Source: Riptortus pedestris (lineage: Eukaryota > Arthropoda > Insecta > Hemiptera > Alydidae). Taken from it: a stretch of 64,000 bases of DNA. The first letter of the stretch is position 1. Every line of letters begins with the position of its first letter. The stretch lies in NCBI GenBank assembly GCA_019009955.1, contig CM032233.1, positions 128,612,501 to 128,676,500 on the forward strand, given 5' to 3'. Below the pieces are notes generated by a model that was not told the origin of the DNA, did no database searches, and saw nothing but the letters and a program-made list of their open reading frames with translations. Below, piece after piece: positions 22,005 through 32,725 of this stretch. The translations under genes were made by a program, and so were the position numbers.

Positions 22005-22037
<33 letters not shown>

Positions 22038-22042
22038 GAGAG

Positions 22043-22305
22043 GTATATAATATTTGTCTGTTAACACTCTAGCGGTAGCAATTTTTGTTTGATAGTACCC
22101 AAACTCGATATTTAATCGTTAAATGTAAAAACAAAGATCAAGTTCGTTAATGGCTGAAATCCGACCAGTGGGAGTGAAGGGAGTTTAGAGGGGGAGAATT
22201 TTGAAAATTCCAGTTATCTCCGTTACTATACGTCGGATCAGATCATTATATGAAACCATTGTATAGAACCAATCTTATTTCAAATTAAATGATCTATTAA
22301 TACTG

Positions 22306-22353
<48 letters not shown>

Positions 22354-22571
22354 TCTGTATCATGAATATTAACCGAGATATTTGGATTTTTTTAGTTTTC
22401 AGCCTTCAGTAAACCCCCGCTCCTACTCATGTCATATTAATAATAAGCTGTTATTTTATGAAATACTTTATTCTAAGCTTAAATACCCAATATTGTTGTC
22501 AAGAGACATTTTCGAAAAGTTTCTTCAAATCCATGGAAAGAAGATGACGAAAATGAGGTCCGTTCAAAACT

Positions 22572-22572
<1 letters not shown>
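22043..22572 (+). repeat. RepA pieces: body plus a separate left-end scrap
   Basis: 22043-22510 runs from TTTGTCTGTTAACACTCTAGC through the long-variant body, with an extra (TA)n at 22312-22350, and stops at CAAGAGACATT. 22511-22572 is part of a left block (TTCTTCAAAT... ATGACGAAAATGAGG), leading into the (TA)n before a LINE. Confidence 0.65.
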
Positions 22573-22603
<31 letters not shown>

Positions 22604-22610
<7 letters not shown>

Positions 22611-23245
22611 GATTCCAAGCCACGTGGGGATAGATGGAAACGAAAAAGCAGATTTAGCAGCCCGAGAAGCCCATCAACTCGACTCCATCACCCCAACAAC
22701 AATTACATCTGCAGAACTCTACCAACCACTCAAAGAAGAAATTAATAAAAACTGGCAACACATGTGGTATGAAACCCAGAACAATAAACTAAAAACTGTT
22801 AAAACCACTATCCGTCCATGAAAATATTCGACAAGAGACAACAGAATAGGTGAAGTTGTATTAGGAAGACTCCGAATTGGGCACAGACGACTTACGCATG
22901 GCTATCTTATGACAAAAGATCAACCCCCGATTTGTGAGAAATGTAACACAGAACTGACTATATATCACATATTAATGAAATGCCATAAGTATACAGATAT
23001 TAGAAACAAATACAATATCTCCAATAGTATAGAAGTTGCCCTTGGAGATGACCCAAAAGAACTCCAAAAAATTGTTTAATTTTGTAAAAAACACGAGTTT
23101 AAACAAAGAAATTTAAAGTGCAATTGTTTGTATCCACCTTTATATTGTTAAAATGGCGCAATGGATGAGGATACCAAAATGTGAATTATTAATATTACAG
23201 GGCGATGATAACCTGGTAGTTTTCGCCCTTAAACCCTATAAAACA

Positions 23246-23257
<12 letters not shown>
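22604..23257 (+). pseudogene. LINE 3' end (I-like): RNase H tail and CCHC knuckle
   Basis: From 22609: WIPSHVGIDGNEKADLAA, the end of an RNase H domain. Then RLRIGHRRLTHGYLM and a zinc knuckle CEKCNTELTIYHILMKC (C-x2-C-x7-H-x4-C), with a stop at 23077-23079. One in-frame TGA (22819-22821) replaces the conserved Trp of RPWKY-type sequence, so this copy is dead. The 3' untranslated region is ~165 bp and ends ACAACAACAAC, a tail known from I/Nimb-like LINEs. It is 5'-truncated at a TA tract. Confidence 0.75.
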
Positions 23258-23305
<48 letters not shown>

Positions 23306-23308
<3 letters not shown>

Positions 23309-23512
23309 TTTCATTGTGAGGAGTTCGTCTATCTTGTCCAGCGGTTTGAATTTTCATTGGTTTGCAAATTTTCAATGGAACTACGTCCATGTTCGTCAGG
23401 CAGTGTTTTAAATTTGAATAGCTACTTGATTGGCACACTGCTGATGAATTTAAACAATGAAAATTCAAACCGCTGGAGCAGATTCCCGTACTCCTCACAA
23501 TGAAAATATTTC
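23306..23512. mobile_element. Penelope-like 3' fragment, inverted duplicate
   Basis: 23308-23358 and 23456-23507 are inverse copies of each other (TTTGAATTTTCATTG against CAATGAAAATTCAAA, and TGTGAGGAGT against ACTCCTCACA). The minus-strand copy is the same 3' sequence as 16780-16900 and carries a hammerhead. Inverted partial copies are common for Penelope-like elements. Confidence 0.55.
23362..23404 (-). ncRNA. Minimal hammerhead ribozyme motif, second copy
   Basis: On the minus strand: stem I TGC/GCA, CTGACGA, stem II ATGGA/TCCAT, TGAA, then A-AT-T-T before GCA, as at 16812-16853. The two copies differ in flank and loop bases but keep all core positions and the stem II pairing. Confidence 0.55.
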
Positions 23513-23985
23513 CCAGCGATGTAGCCTGAAAAAATTGAATATACAAATATATCTGTTAACGCTCAAGTGGTCGCAATTTTTGTTTCATCGTTGCCAAAGT
23601 CGACATTTAACCGTTTCGTGTAAAAAGGAAGATGAAGTTCGTCAACGTCTGAAATCGTACCAGGGGAGGTTTAGAGGGGAGGGTTTTCGAAAATCCTCTG
23701 TTACTACGTCGGATCGAAAAGCTGTTTAAACTAATCTTATTGCGAATTAAATGTACTCTAAATATTGTTATACACATTTATTCTCTATCTTGGATATTAA
23801 TCGAAATATTTGCATTTTTCAGTTTTTTGCCGTCAGCAAACCCCCACTTCTACTCATGTTACATAAACAATACTCTGTTATATAATACCTACTCTGTTCC
23901 TATAACTCCTACTCCTAGCTGTTTTATCATGAACCACTTCATTCCAAGGTTAAATACCAAATATTGTTTTCATTGAATTTATATA

Positions 23986-24398
23986 GGGTGATTACCGAGA
24001 AACGCATTTTTTTCAATTAACGAGTACTCAAGCATTTCAGAGCAAAAAATGTATTTATGAGTGGAAAAACAGTGTACACAATATGCAATTTCAGAATAAA
24101 ATAAAATTCCGAGAGCAGATGTCCGCTTTCGAATTGAGCGGCTAGGACTCTGGACTGTTGGAAGGCGCACTCTTTCAACTGTCTCAGGGGTACTAACTGT
24201 CCTCGCCGGTCCAGGAGGTTCCTTCCTAAGCAAAGATCCAGCTGTGTTAACATTATGTATCCAATGCAATATCGTGATACGTTCAGGGATAGTACCATGC
24301 CGTGCAATGTAAAAATGTACACGAAAGTCGCGCTGAGCCTGAGTGATTGATTCACCATTTGCGTAAAACCGACTCAAGACATTGTGTACTCTGCTCAA
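23986..24398 (-). pseudogene. Tc1-like transposase, N-terminal HTH fragment (DUF4817-like)
   Basis: The frame encodes an HTH region: SITQAQRDFRVHF near residues 17-29, ITILHWI near 41-47, then GPARTVSTPETVERVR and SPSRSIRKRTSALGI. The order of helix, GRPRSVRTPE-like linker and SPRRSTRR-like segment matches the DNA-binding half of insect Tc1-like transposases annotated as DUF4817. The DDE half is gone, and the frame simply runs on through the terminal inverted repeat to 23979. Confidence 0.7.
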
Positions 24399-24472
24399 GG
24401 TTCCACATCTCGGCTACAACTGAAACTGCACACTCCCCCCTCCACTGGGCAACAACTTCCGCCCGTCGTATA

Positions 24473-24524
<52 letters not shown>

Positions 24525-24561
24525 TACGCAAGTCAAATCATGCGTTTCCCAGTAATCACCT
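23986..24561 (-). mobile_element. Tc1/mariner-superfamily deletion derivative
   Basis: Inverted ends of ~22 bp: GGGTGATTACCGAGAAACGC at 23986 and the inverse of AGGTGATTACTGGGAAACGC at 24561. Both flanks are TATA, so the TA target duplication fits. The host RepA reads through (CATTGAATTTA/TACTTTGTGAG). It encloses the N-terminal part of a transposase on the minus strand plus a (TA)n tract (24476-24521). Most of the catalytic region is deleted. Confidence 0.7.
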
Positions 24562-24957
24562 TATACTTTGTGAGATATATGCAAATACGTTCTGTTGATC
24601 CCCCCCCCTTCTTTTGTTCTTCGACTAATAAAATTTGAGTGATTGAGATAAATATTATTATGATTCACTATAAATTACTGTACTAAATATAGTAAATAGT
24701 TTTCAATAAAATTAATTTGTTATATTCAGATATATTTCAGTAATTGTTTTTCTTTCCGGTTAAGAATATTTCCTGTTTGTTTACATTTCATACACTTCGC
24801 CTCGGGAGTTTGTTAAAATTGACTGAAAGATTTCTTATTAACATTTGTATTTATTCACTTAAGTGTTGGTGTTAAGTGTCACCAGTATGTAGATTTATCA
24901 ATTGTTGCACTTCACGAGGGAAATCTGCTTAGTTTACGCAGCCCCTGCGTGACGGAC

Positions 24958-25463
24958 TTTTATACATTTTTTTTTTTAAATCGCGTATTCGAAACAACTT
25001 CAATGGGCATTATTTGTGTTAAGGAAATTCTGCTAGGTTTACTCGCAGTTTGTAAACACGAATTGGCCTGTTGCCAAGAACGCTCTCGAGAAATAAATAG
25101 CATTTGCTTGGCAGTGGTGAGTGAATGACTTGATGCATTGACTCAGTGCTTCATTTGCCCATCCCAGTCTTCGTGGAGAGAGGCCCTTCAATCCGATTAT
25201 ATCAATCCTCTTAGATTGTAGATCTACGATATTTTAGCAGATTTCTCCTACGGCTAATAGTCATCTTATAAGCCTACACAAAAAAACGATAAAACACGGG
25301 AGACAACACCATTCTTATACGTAACCCACATATACATGGCCGGAAGGAAGGAAAACATGCACATACATTGTATCAAAGCCCATTCAGAGTATTGCATAGA
25401 TTAAATGAACATTTTCCAGTCAAGAACACAGAACCTGTATTGATCCATGTACTAAGTAAAAAA
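24958..25463. other. Unassigned, RepA-like scraps
   Basis: Contains an isolated TTTTAGCAGATTTCTCC (25233-25249). The following ~60 bp resembles 32664-32720 (CATCTTATAA..C), also placed just before a RepA right end. Otherwise nothing recognised. Confidence 0.4.
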
Positions 25464-25950
25464 GTCCGTCACGCAGGGGCTGCGTAAACTAAGCAGATTT
25501 CCCACGTGAAGTTTTACAATAGAGAAATCAGCCTAATAATAACAGTAGTAGGAAGGTATCTCTAGACATATTCACGAGGGACGAATAGTTACAGAAACGG
25601 CCACACTAGCACTCGGCGGATAGTGCCAAACATAGCCGACTCCTGCTGACCACACACACAATACAAATGCAAATATCTCGGTTAATATTCAAGATACAGA
25701 ATAAATGTATAAAACAATATATATAGTAAATTTAATTTGCAATATGATTGATTCTATACGATTTTTCGATCCGACACATAATAAGGGAGATATTTCGAAT
25801 TTTCAAAAATCCCCCCTCTAAACCCCCCCTCCCACTGGTCCGATTTCAGCCATTAACGAACTTGATCTTTCTTTTTACATAAAACGCTTAAATATGAAGT
25901 TTGATAACGATCAAACAAAAATTGCGACCACTAGAGCGTTAACAGACAAA

Positions 25951-26031
<81 letters not shown>

Positions 26032-26152
26032 GAACGGACCTCATTTTCGTCATCTCCTGGGTAGGATCGATGGACATTTGAAGAAATTTTTCGAAAATCG
26101 CGTCATGAGTCCAACCTCAATAGCTGATTTCCCTTAAAGGGAAATCTGCTAA
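25464..26152 (-). repeat. RepA, complete reference copy (689 bp)
   Basis: Both termini are intact: GTCCGTCACGCAGGGGCTGC at 25464 and GGGAAATCTGCTAA at 26152. Subterminal AAGCAGATTTCCC and GGGAAATCTGCT lie at opposite ends. The microsatellite is compound, (ATCT)n then (TA)n at 25948-26024. It is the 'short' internal variant with a GC-richer segment near 25600-25650. Confidence 0.85.
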
Positions 26153-26585
26153 TACGGTATTTTAAAATTAACTCTCTATTTATGTTAAAAATGTAATCAC
26201 AAAAATATGTCAATGACTGAATCCTTGTTTTAAAATTGTATGATTTTCAATGCAATATGCATATTCGTTACTGGGAGGGATGTATAAATGTAAAGGAGCA
26301 GACCAGTCCTATTTGACTTAATTTTATTTGTGCGTGGGGCTCATAAATGTTCACATGAGATCCCACCTCAATTCATGAAATGCCAAAGGTGGTTGGGATG
26401 ATAAATACACAGAGATCCTACCTTAATGCATGAATAGTCATAAGGGGTTTGTATATACTCGTATATACAAATGGAATCTTGACTTAATTGCTGAAATAGC
26501 ATTAGTGCGTGGGTTGTATAAATGTACAGGAGTGGTCTAGTCCTATTTTCCTTAATTATATCGGTGCATGGGGTCCCGCCTCAAT
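26153..26585 (+). repeat. Degenerate ~110-bp tandem units
   Basis: Two clear units, 26276-26385 and 26511-26588, share TGTATAAATGTA, AGTCCTATTT and CCTCAATTCATGAAAT. Shorter derivatives lie between. A relative occurs at 29629-29695. No coding potential seen. Confidence 0.5.
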
Positions 26586-26752
26586 TCATGAAATTCCGTC
26601 AAGCAGGAGCTGCGGAAACTAAGCAGATTTCCCACGTGAAGTTTTACAATAAAGAAATCTGCATTCTGTTAACACTTAACACCACCGTGAGTAAATACAA
26701 ACTGTAATGGGAAATCTTTCAGTTAATTTTAATAAGCTCCCAACGGAAATGG

Positions 26753-26810
<58 letters not shown>

Positions 26811-26963
26811 TATAACATATTAACTTTACTATATCTATTACTGCAATTTATAATGAATCAGACTAATTTATATTTTAATAGCTCAAATTTTAATTGTTAA
26901 TTTAATACGTTCTGTTGATCCCTCTCCCCACTTCTTTAGTTCTAAATTAAAATTTGAGTTATT
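26586..26963. repeat. RepA pieces in opposite orientations
   Basis: 26586-26906 is a minus-strand right end and long-variant part with a (TA)n insertion (26756-26807). 26908-26963 is a short plus-strand piece of the same variant (ACGTTCTGTTGATCC). Confidence 0.6.
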
Positions 26964-26967
26964 ATAT

Positions 26968-27633
26968 ATTACTGGTTTTGGTAATAAACGTTTTTAATAA
27001 GAGTTCTTTTGGATTGAAAAATTAAACACACACAAGCTTCACAATTTTTAATCACTGCACAATTTATTTACAATACACTACACACTTAATACTAATTACT
27101 ACTCACAGTATGCACTGATAGTTTCACTGTTCTTCAGATTAGATAGTCCAATAATTCACTCCTGGTCACTGAAATTCACAAAAGACGGCACTGCACTGTC
27201 CTTTACTTCGCGGCACTGCACTGTCCTTTACTACGCGGCACTACACTGTCCTTTACTTCGCGGCACTGCACTGTCCTTTTACTTTCGCGGCCACTGCACT
27301 TGTCTTAAACACGGCCGCACTAAACTATTACTTACAGTCACGGCACAACACTGTTCTTCTTATAAAATCACTTTATCGCACTGCACTAAGTCGCACTGTA
27401 GCACCGAACGCACATATAAGCACTTCAGAAGAAAACTGACTCGTTCGCGGCTGGCCGGTTCTTGATATAGGTCGTACGGCAAGGGGAATTGTCTGGTACC
27501 TTCGGCGCTGGGCTGGACGGGTCTAGTAGAAGCTAGACCCTCTGTTGGCTTCTTTGATCTACATCACACTTTCCAAATACGCGACTCTCTCTCTCTCTCT
27601 GAGGGATTATTCATGTATTTAATTTTCGCAATA
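26968..27633 (-). mobile_element. Second solo LTR, reverse orientation
   Basis: Inverse of 1823-2413 over almost its full length (AAGAGTTCTTTTGGATTG; CATGTATTTAATTTTCG). The terminal TGTTACG motif has decayed at both ends. It differs by a 25-bp minisatellite of four units (27187-27286, GGCACTGCACTGTCCTTTAC core), where the other copy has only GTGCAGTGCAGTG. Confidence 0.7.
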
Positions 27634-27640
27634 ATATAAA

Positions 27641-27721
<81 letters not shown>

Positions 27722-27870
27722 ATATCAGTAATCGTTTTTCTTTCCGGTGAAGAATACGTCTATCTATCTGTTCAGCTCTGAGTGGTTGGCAGACCTATTT
27801 TTTTACAATTCAGAAGCCGTTCCGTTGGGAGCTTATTAAAATTAACTGAAAGATTTTTCATTACAGGTTA
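27634..27870 (+). repeat. (TA)n and RepA fragment
   Basis: The TA tract 27649-27710 is followed by a plus-strand long-variant piece (TTTTTCTTTCCGGTGAAG) to about 27870. Confidence 0.65.
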
Positions 27871-28163
27871 TATATATTTTTCGTAGAAAAACGACAATAG
27901 CCGATCTCATCTCGTCCGTTATCCACACACGTAATAAAAATAAAAATATCTCGGTTAATACTCAAGATAGAGAATAAATGTATATACAAATATTTATAGC
28001 TAATTTAATTTGCAATACGATTGATTATATATAGTTTTTCGATCCGACGTATAGGAACGGAGATATATCAGAGGTTCGAAAATACTCCCTTCTAAAAACC
28101 CCCCCCTCCCACTTGATCTTTCTTTTTAAATAAAACGATTAAATATCGAGTTTGGTAACTTTA

Positions 28164-29357
28164 GGGTATGGGAATAAGTTTTAATTTTTTTTTTTAATGT
28201 TGAAATTGTTATCTCTTGCATTGTATCTAATCTTCCATACATGGATTAAGAAAGGGTGTTAGTAAGGTGATAAACACAGTACATAACTTTTGCTTGGAGT
28301 GTTAACATCTAGATTTCTTATATCATGGAATATGTTCCAAAAAAACAGCATTTGCGGGAAGTTCTGCTTCACTACTATCTTTTAAAGAAACGTGCTGCAG
28401 AAACGTATCGCTTGTTTGTGGATGTTTATGGTGACCATGCTCCATCGGAGGCGACTTGCAGATATTGGTTCAAGCGCTTCAAAAGTGGTGACTTTAATGT
28501 CGATGACAAAGAACGCGATGGTGCCCCAAAAAAGTTTCAAGACGAGGAACTTCAGGAATTGCTTGACATTGATCCTTGTCAGACCCTTGAAGAGTTGGCT
28601 ACAGCATTAGGTGTTGATCGATCCACCATTGGAAAACGGCTACATGCTCTGGGAATGGTTCAGAAGGCAGGAAATTGGACGCCATACGAGTTGAAGGAAA
28701 GGGTCGACATAGAAGAAAGAGTTTTTTGCATCCGATCATCACTGGCGATGAAAAATGGATTCACTATGACAATCCTAAACGTAAACTTGCATGGGTGAAG
28801 CCAGGTGAACCAGGTCCATCAACACCCAAGCGCAATATTCATGGCTTAAAGGTGATGCTCTGTATCTGGTGGGACATGCGGGGTGTGGTCTACTATGAGC
28901 TGCTGAAACTATTAATTCCCAACTTTACCGACTTCAGTTAATACGTTTGAAACGAGCTATTCAAGAAAAACGACCTGAATGGGGTGATAGACATGAAAAA
29001 CTGATTTTGCAGCACGACAATGCTAGGCCCATGTTGGTCATCCCGTCAGGACATACCTCGAACCGGACAACTGGGAGGTCCTACCCCACCCGCCGTATTC
29101 ACCAGACATTGTCCCTTCAGATTATCATTTGTTCCGGTCTATGCAGTCAGCAATTACTAGGCAGCGCTTTACCACATACGAGGATGTTAAAAAATGGGTC
29201 GATGACTGGATTGCGGCGAAAGATATAGAATTCTTCGCTCAAGGAATCCGTTTACTGCCTGAAAGATGGGCCCAGGTTGTCGCTTCAAATGGAAATTATT
29301 TTGAATAAAGTTCTTTTTTATTTCTCTATTCCAATTTGTTTTTACCCCCCTATACCC
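28164..29357 (+). mobile_element. mariner element, irritans-like
   Basis: 1194 bp flanked by TA (28162-28163, 29358-29359). Tips are GGGTATGGG and the inverse of GGGTATAGG. Removing it restores RepA sequence: GGTAACTT/TATGAATCAAAC matches the uninterrupted GGTAACTATGAAACAAA at 33554-33570. It holds a broken transposase gene. Confidence 0.85.
28325..29308 (+). pseudogene. mariner transposase pseudogene
   Basis: Begins MEYVPKKQHLREVLLHYYLL with the paired HTH domain: CRYWFKRFKSGDF near residues 46-58 and LGVDRSTIGKRLHALGM near 98-114. The catalytic triad positions are all traceable but in different frames: D in TGDEKWIHYDN (frame at 28675), D in LILQHDNARP (frame at 28947), and D of the D34D motif in YSPDIVPSDYHLF (29098-29136). 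There is a frameshift with loss of about 15 codons near 28710, another gap near 28925, and a third shift near 29035. The end, LPERWAQVVASNGNYFE-stop, is normal. It cannot make active protein. Confidence 0.9.
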
Positions 29358-29402
29358 TATATGAATCAAACATTGCGACCTCTAGAGCGTTAACAGATAT
29401 GC

Positions 29403-29492
<90 letters not shown>

Positions 29493-29626
29493 ATATATAT
29501 AATTTTGAACGGACCTCATTTTCGTCATCTCCTGGGTAAGATCGACGGACATTTGAAGTAATATTTCGAAATTTGCGTCATGAGTACGACCTCAATAGCT
29601 GATTTCCCTTAAGGGATATCTGCTAA

Positions 29627-30253
29627 AATGTCAAAGGTGGTAGGCATGATAAATATACTCGTGAGATCCAACCTTAACCCGTGAAATACCGTCGAGACAG
29701 GTGTACCAAATGTGTTTCCAGATAGGAGGAATCATTCCGTCAATAGTAATCTCTTTAAAAAAAAAGAGAAATTCCCGTAGTTTCGGGTAGAATGAAAGTG
29801 AATGGGTGTTGGTAGGATTGGGGGAGTCCAATACCTCATTATAAAGGGAAAACCATTTGATGCTTTCCAATAGTAATGACTCTCCATTATATTCCAGCTT
29901 CCTATTCATCCCTCCCGAATAAAGGATCCCTATTTACTTAACTATATAACAGTTAATGATCCTCAGCATATTTTTTTCCCCGTTCTATTTATTCCCCTTT
30001 ATATACTTGTATTTGAAAAGAATGAAAATAAGGGGAAATTCTGAAAGAACTTTGCGTTGAATTTTCCACTCAAATATTCATTAGAAGCAAAAAATAATTG
30101 GAAAGGGAGTTTAATATAAAGAAAAATGGTCAGGCTTGCTTGAATTCATGGCCTTGCCGAATGGCTGCCTTACACAAGATATTTTTGTACATTATAATTT
30201 TCCTCAAAAGAAATCGTCTATTGAGGTTTTATTCACCAAGCGACTATCAAAAC
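29627..30253. other. Mostly unassigned
   Basis: 29629-29695 resembles the tandem units at 26276-26588. The rest shows no recognisable gene; the ORF 29631-29909 (minus) has no domain. Confidence 0.4.
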
Positions 30254-30819
30254 GTCCGTCACGCAGGGACTGCGTAAACTGAGCAGATTTCCCACGCGAT
30301 GGTTTGCAATTGATAAATATACATACTGGTAACAGCACCGTGAATGTTAGGTGAATAAATACAAACGGTAATGAGAAATATGGAACAACGGAAAGTGGGT
30401 GGGGGTTTGCTGAAGGCTCAAAACTGAAAAATGCAAATAACTCGGTTAATATTCAAGATGATAAATGTATATAAGAGTATTTGTAGTACATTTAAATTTT
30501 AATAAAATTAATCCTATACATTTATTCAGTCCGACTTAAAGTAACGGAGATATTCCGAATTCGCCCCCTCTAAACCCCCCCTCCCCGATTTCAGCCGTTA
30601 ACGATTCCATCTTTCTTTTTGCATGAAACAACTAAATATCGAGTTTGGTACGATTGCGACCGCTAGAGCGGTAACACACAAATATATATATATAATTTTG
30701 AACAGACCTCATTTTCGTCATCTACTAGGTAGGATCGATGAAAATTTGAAGAAACATTTCGAAAATCGTGTCAAGAGTACGAACTCAGTAGCTGATTTCC
30801 CTTAAGGGAAATCTGCTAA
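30254..30819 (-). repeat. RepA, complete, internally deleted (566 bp)
   Basis: Both termini are present (GTCCGTCACGCAGGGACTGC at 30254; GGGAAATCTGCTAA at the end). The TA tract is short (30682-30693). Confidence 0.8.
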
Positions 30820-31049
30820 AACATCTATGCAATGAGGAAAATTAATTTCGCTCATTTCTGTTTGGCATCTATCGGGCTCATACGGAAACTGCTCTTGTCA
30901 TATTACTATACCCTCTCAAATTCATGAGATGTTTAATTTCATTAAAATGGGATTTACAAAGCCCCTCTATCTTCCTCTGTGTCCAAATTTATTTTCGATG
31001 AAATCATTATGACCTGTGATATGACCAAGAAGTTTCACCCTCCTTCTAA
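30820..31049. other. Unassigned spacer
   Basis: No feature recognised. Confidence 0.35.
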
Positions 31050-31638
31050 AGGAAATCAGTCAATGGGGTTGAACTCATGACGCTATTTTCGAAAAATTTC
31101 TTCAAATGTCCATAGATCCTCCCGAGGAGAGAGAGGAAATGAGGTTCGCTCAAAACAACCCCCCCCCCCCACACACACATACATACATATAATATCTCCG
31201 TTGCTATACGTCGATTCGAAACATTGTATAGAACTACCCTGATTGAAAATTGGAAGATATAAAATGTTGTTCTATAGATATTTCAATATCTTGATATATC
31301 AAGTTCGTTAATGGCCGAAATCGGACCAGTGGGAGGGGGGATTTTTGAAAATTCGAAATATCTCCGTTATTATGTGGCGGATCAAAAACTTGTATAAAAT
31401 CAATCACATTGCAAATTAAATTTACTATAATTATTGTTCTATACATTTATTCTGTATCCTTAATATTAATCGAGATATTTGCATTTGTATTATGTGTGTG
31501 GTCGGCAGGAGTCGGCTATGTTCGGGACTTTCCGCCGAAAGCTAGTTCGGCCGTTTCTGTAACTATTCGTCCCTCGTGAATAGGTCTAGAGATTCCTTAC
31601 TACTACTGCTTAGTTTACGCAGCCCCTGAGTGACGGAC
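31050..31638 (+). repeat. RepA, rearranged copy
   Basis: Left block at 31050-31155. The usual TA tract is replaced by C and CA runs (31156-31190), then a body with part duplicated: the ATATCTCCGTT segment occurs at 31191-31203 and again at 31359-31371. The right end GACGGAC is at 31638. Confidence 0.7.
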
Positions 31639-32087
31639 TTCTTTTTTTAACATTTCACGTTTAAAAACAATGCAATTTAATTTGGATTTTAAAATACTTG
31701 ATTTGAAGTATTTCCAGATCTACGTCGACAATGTATGTAGGCACCAATGAGAAAGAGAGTGTAGAATATAGGTTTGATCGTGGAGAGTGCTCCATTCTAT
31801 TACTTGGTCCCGGCTTTACCTTGGCTCTAAGTAAATGTGTCAGGGCTCTGGAGAAAGCTGGGACCGAAGCCAGTTTGTTTGAAAGCAGTAGAAGCCCTTG
31901 CCTTTGCTAACATCTTCAATTAGCTTGATGGAATATTGAACCCGTATTGCAAACCAGACTTGTTGACTGCTTCACTCAGATATCGTTCCCCGTGCAAACT
32001 GCTAGATTGGATGAGTCTTTCCACAAAATCATCACGCCATATCTGACAAGTAATAAAGTTCACAATATATCAATTATTGTTAATATG
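31639..32087. other. Unassigned, with a short ORF relic
   Basis: On the minus strand 32062-31920 reads FVERLIQSSSLHGERYLSEA and ends FNIPSS-stop. It looks coding by composition, but I cannot assign it. The rest shows nothing. Confidence 0.3.
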
Positions 32088-32458
32088 ACAATAGTAGGAG
32101 TGGGAGTTTACTGAAGGCCGGAAACTAAGAAATGAAAATATCTCGGTTAATATTAAAGATAGTGAAAACACGTACATTAAAACATTTATAGACTATTACA
32201 TCTTCAGATTGATTGCCACTTGTCCGATTTCAGCCATTAAGGAACTTGATCTTTATTGTTGCTTAAAACGTTTAAGTATCGAGTTTGTTAACGATCAAAC
32301 AAAAATTACGACCGCTTGAGCTTAACAGACACAGTTTTGAACGGACCTCATTTTCGTCATCTCCTGCCTAGGATTGATGGACATTCTAGGAAAGTTTTCG
32401 AAAATTGCTTCACGAGTACGACCCCAATAGATGATTTCTCTTATGGGAAATCTGCTAA
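32088..32458 (-). repeat. RepA, right part missing
   Basis: Body to left terminus (GGGAAATCTGCTAAAA). The TA tract is absent: ACAGACACAGTTTTGAACGG joins directly. Confidence 0.75.
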
Positions 32459-32725
32459 AAAGTCAGCCTAATTAGGAAACACACTCGCATCATTGTGCAT
32501 GGTGATTGTTTAGAGTGATCATATCATATACTTTATTATTTAGAAAATTCTTGTCTCTTAACAATCTGATAGTGGAAGGTAAAAGAAAATATAAAATAAT
32601 TATTAAAATCATTTTTATTTTAATTTATGTAAAGATATCGGGCAAAACCCGGCCGAAATCGAGCTAATCGTCATCTTATAACCAACACAAAATTACGATT
32701 AAACACAGAGACATCAACAAAAAAG
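32459..32725. other. Unassigned spacer
   Basis: A hairpin-like CGGGCAAAACCCGG followed by GAGCTAAT (32640-32668) recalls a decayed Helitron 3' end, but no Helitron body adjoins it. 32664-32720 resembles 25247-25310. Confidence 0.35.

Larger units (their letters stand above)
23547..24957 (+). repeat. RepA long variant split by a Tc1-like element
   Basis: Starts at the microsatellite (ATATCTGTTAACGCTC) and lacks the left ~130 bp. It reaches a perfect right end, TTTACGCAGCCCCTGCGTGA then CGGAC, at 24957. The Tc1-like insert sits at 23986-24561. Confidence 0.75.
27895..29626 (-). repeat. RepA copy split by a mariner
   Basis: Body at 27895-28163. The element resumes at 29360 (GAATCAAACATTGCGACC) through a compound (TA)n(GT)n tract (29405-29491) to the left terminus ATCTGCTAA at 29626. 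The right end is missing. Confidence 0.75.

Noticed and set aside
32640..32668. Helitron 3' end
   Set aside because: The hairpin and GAGCTAAT resemble one, but no Helitron body lies on either side; too short to call.
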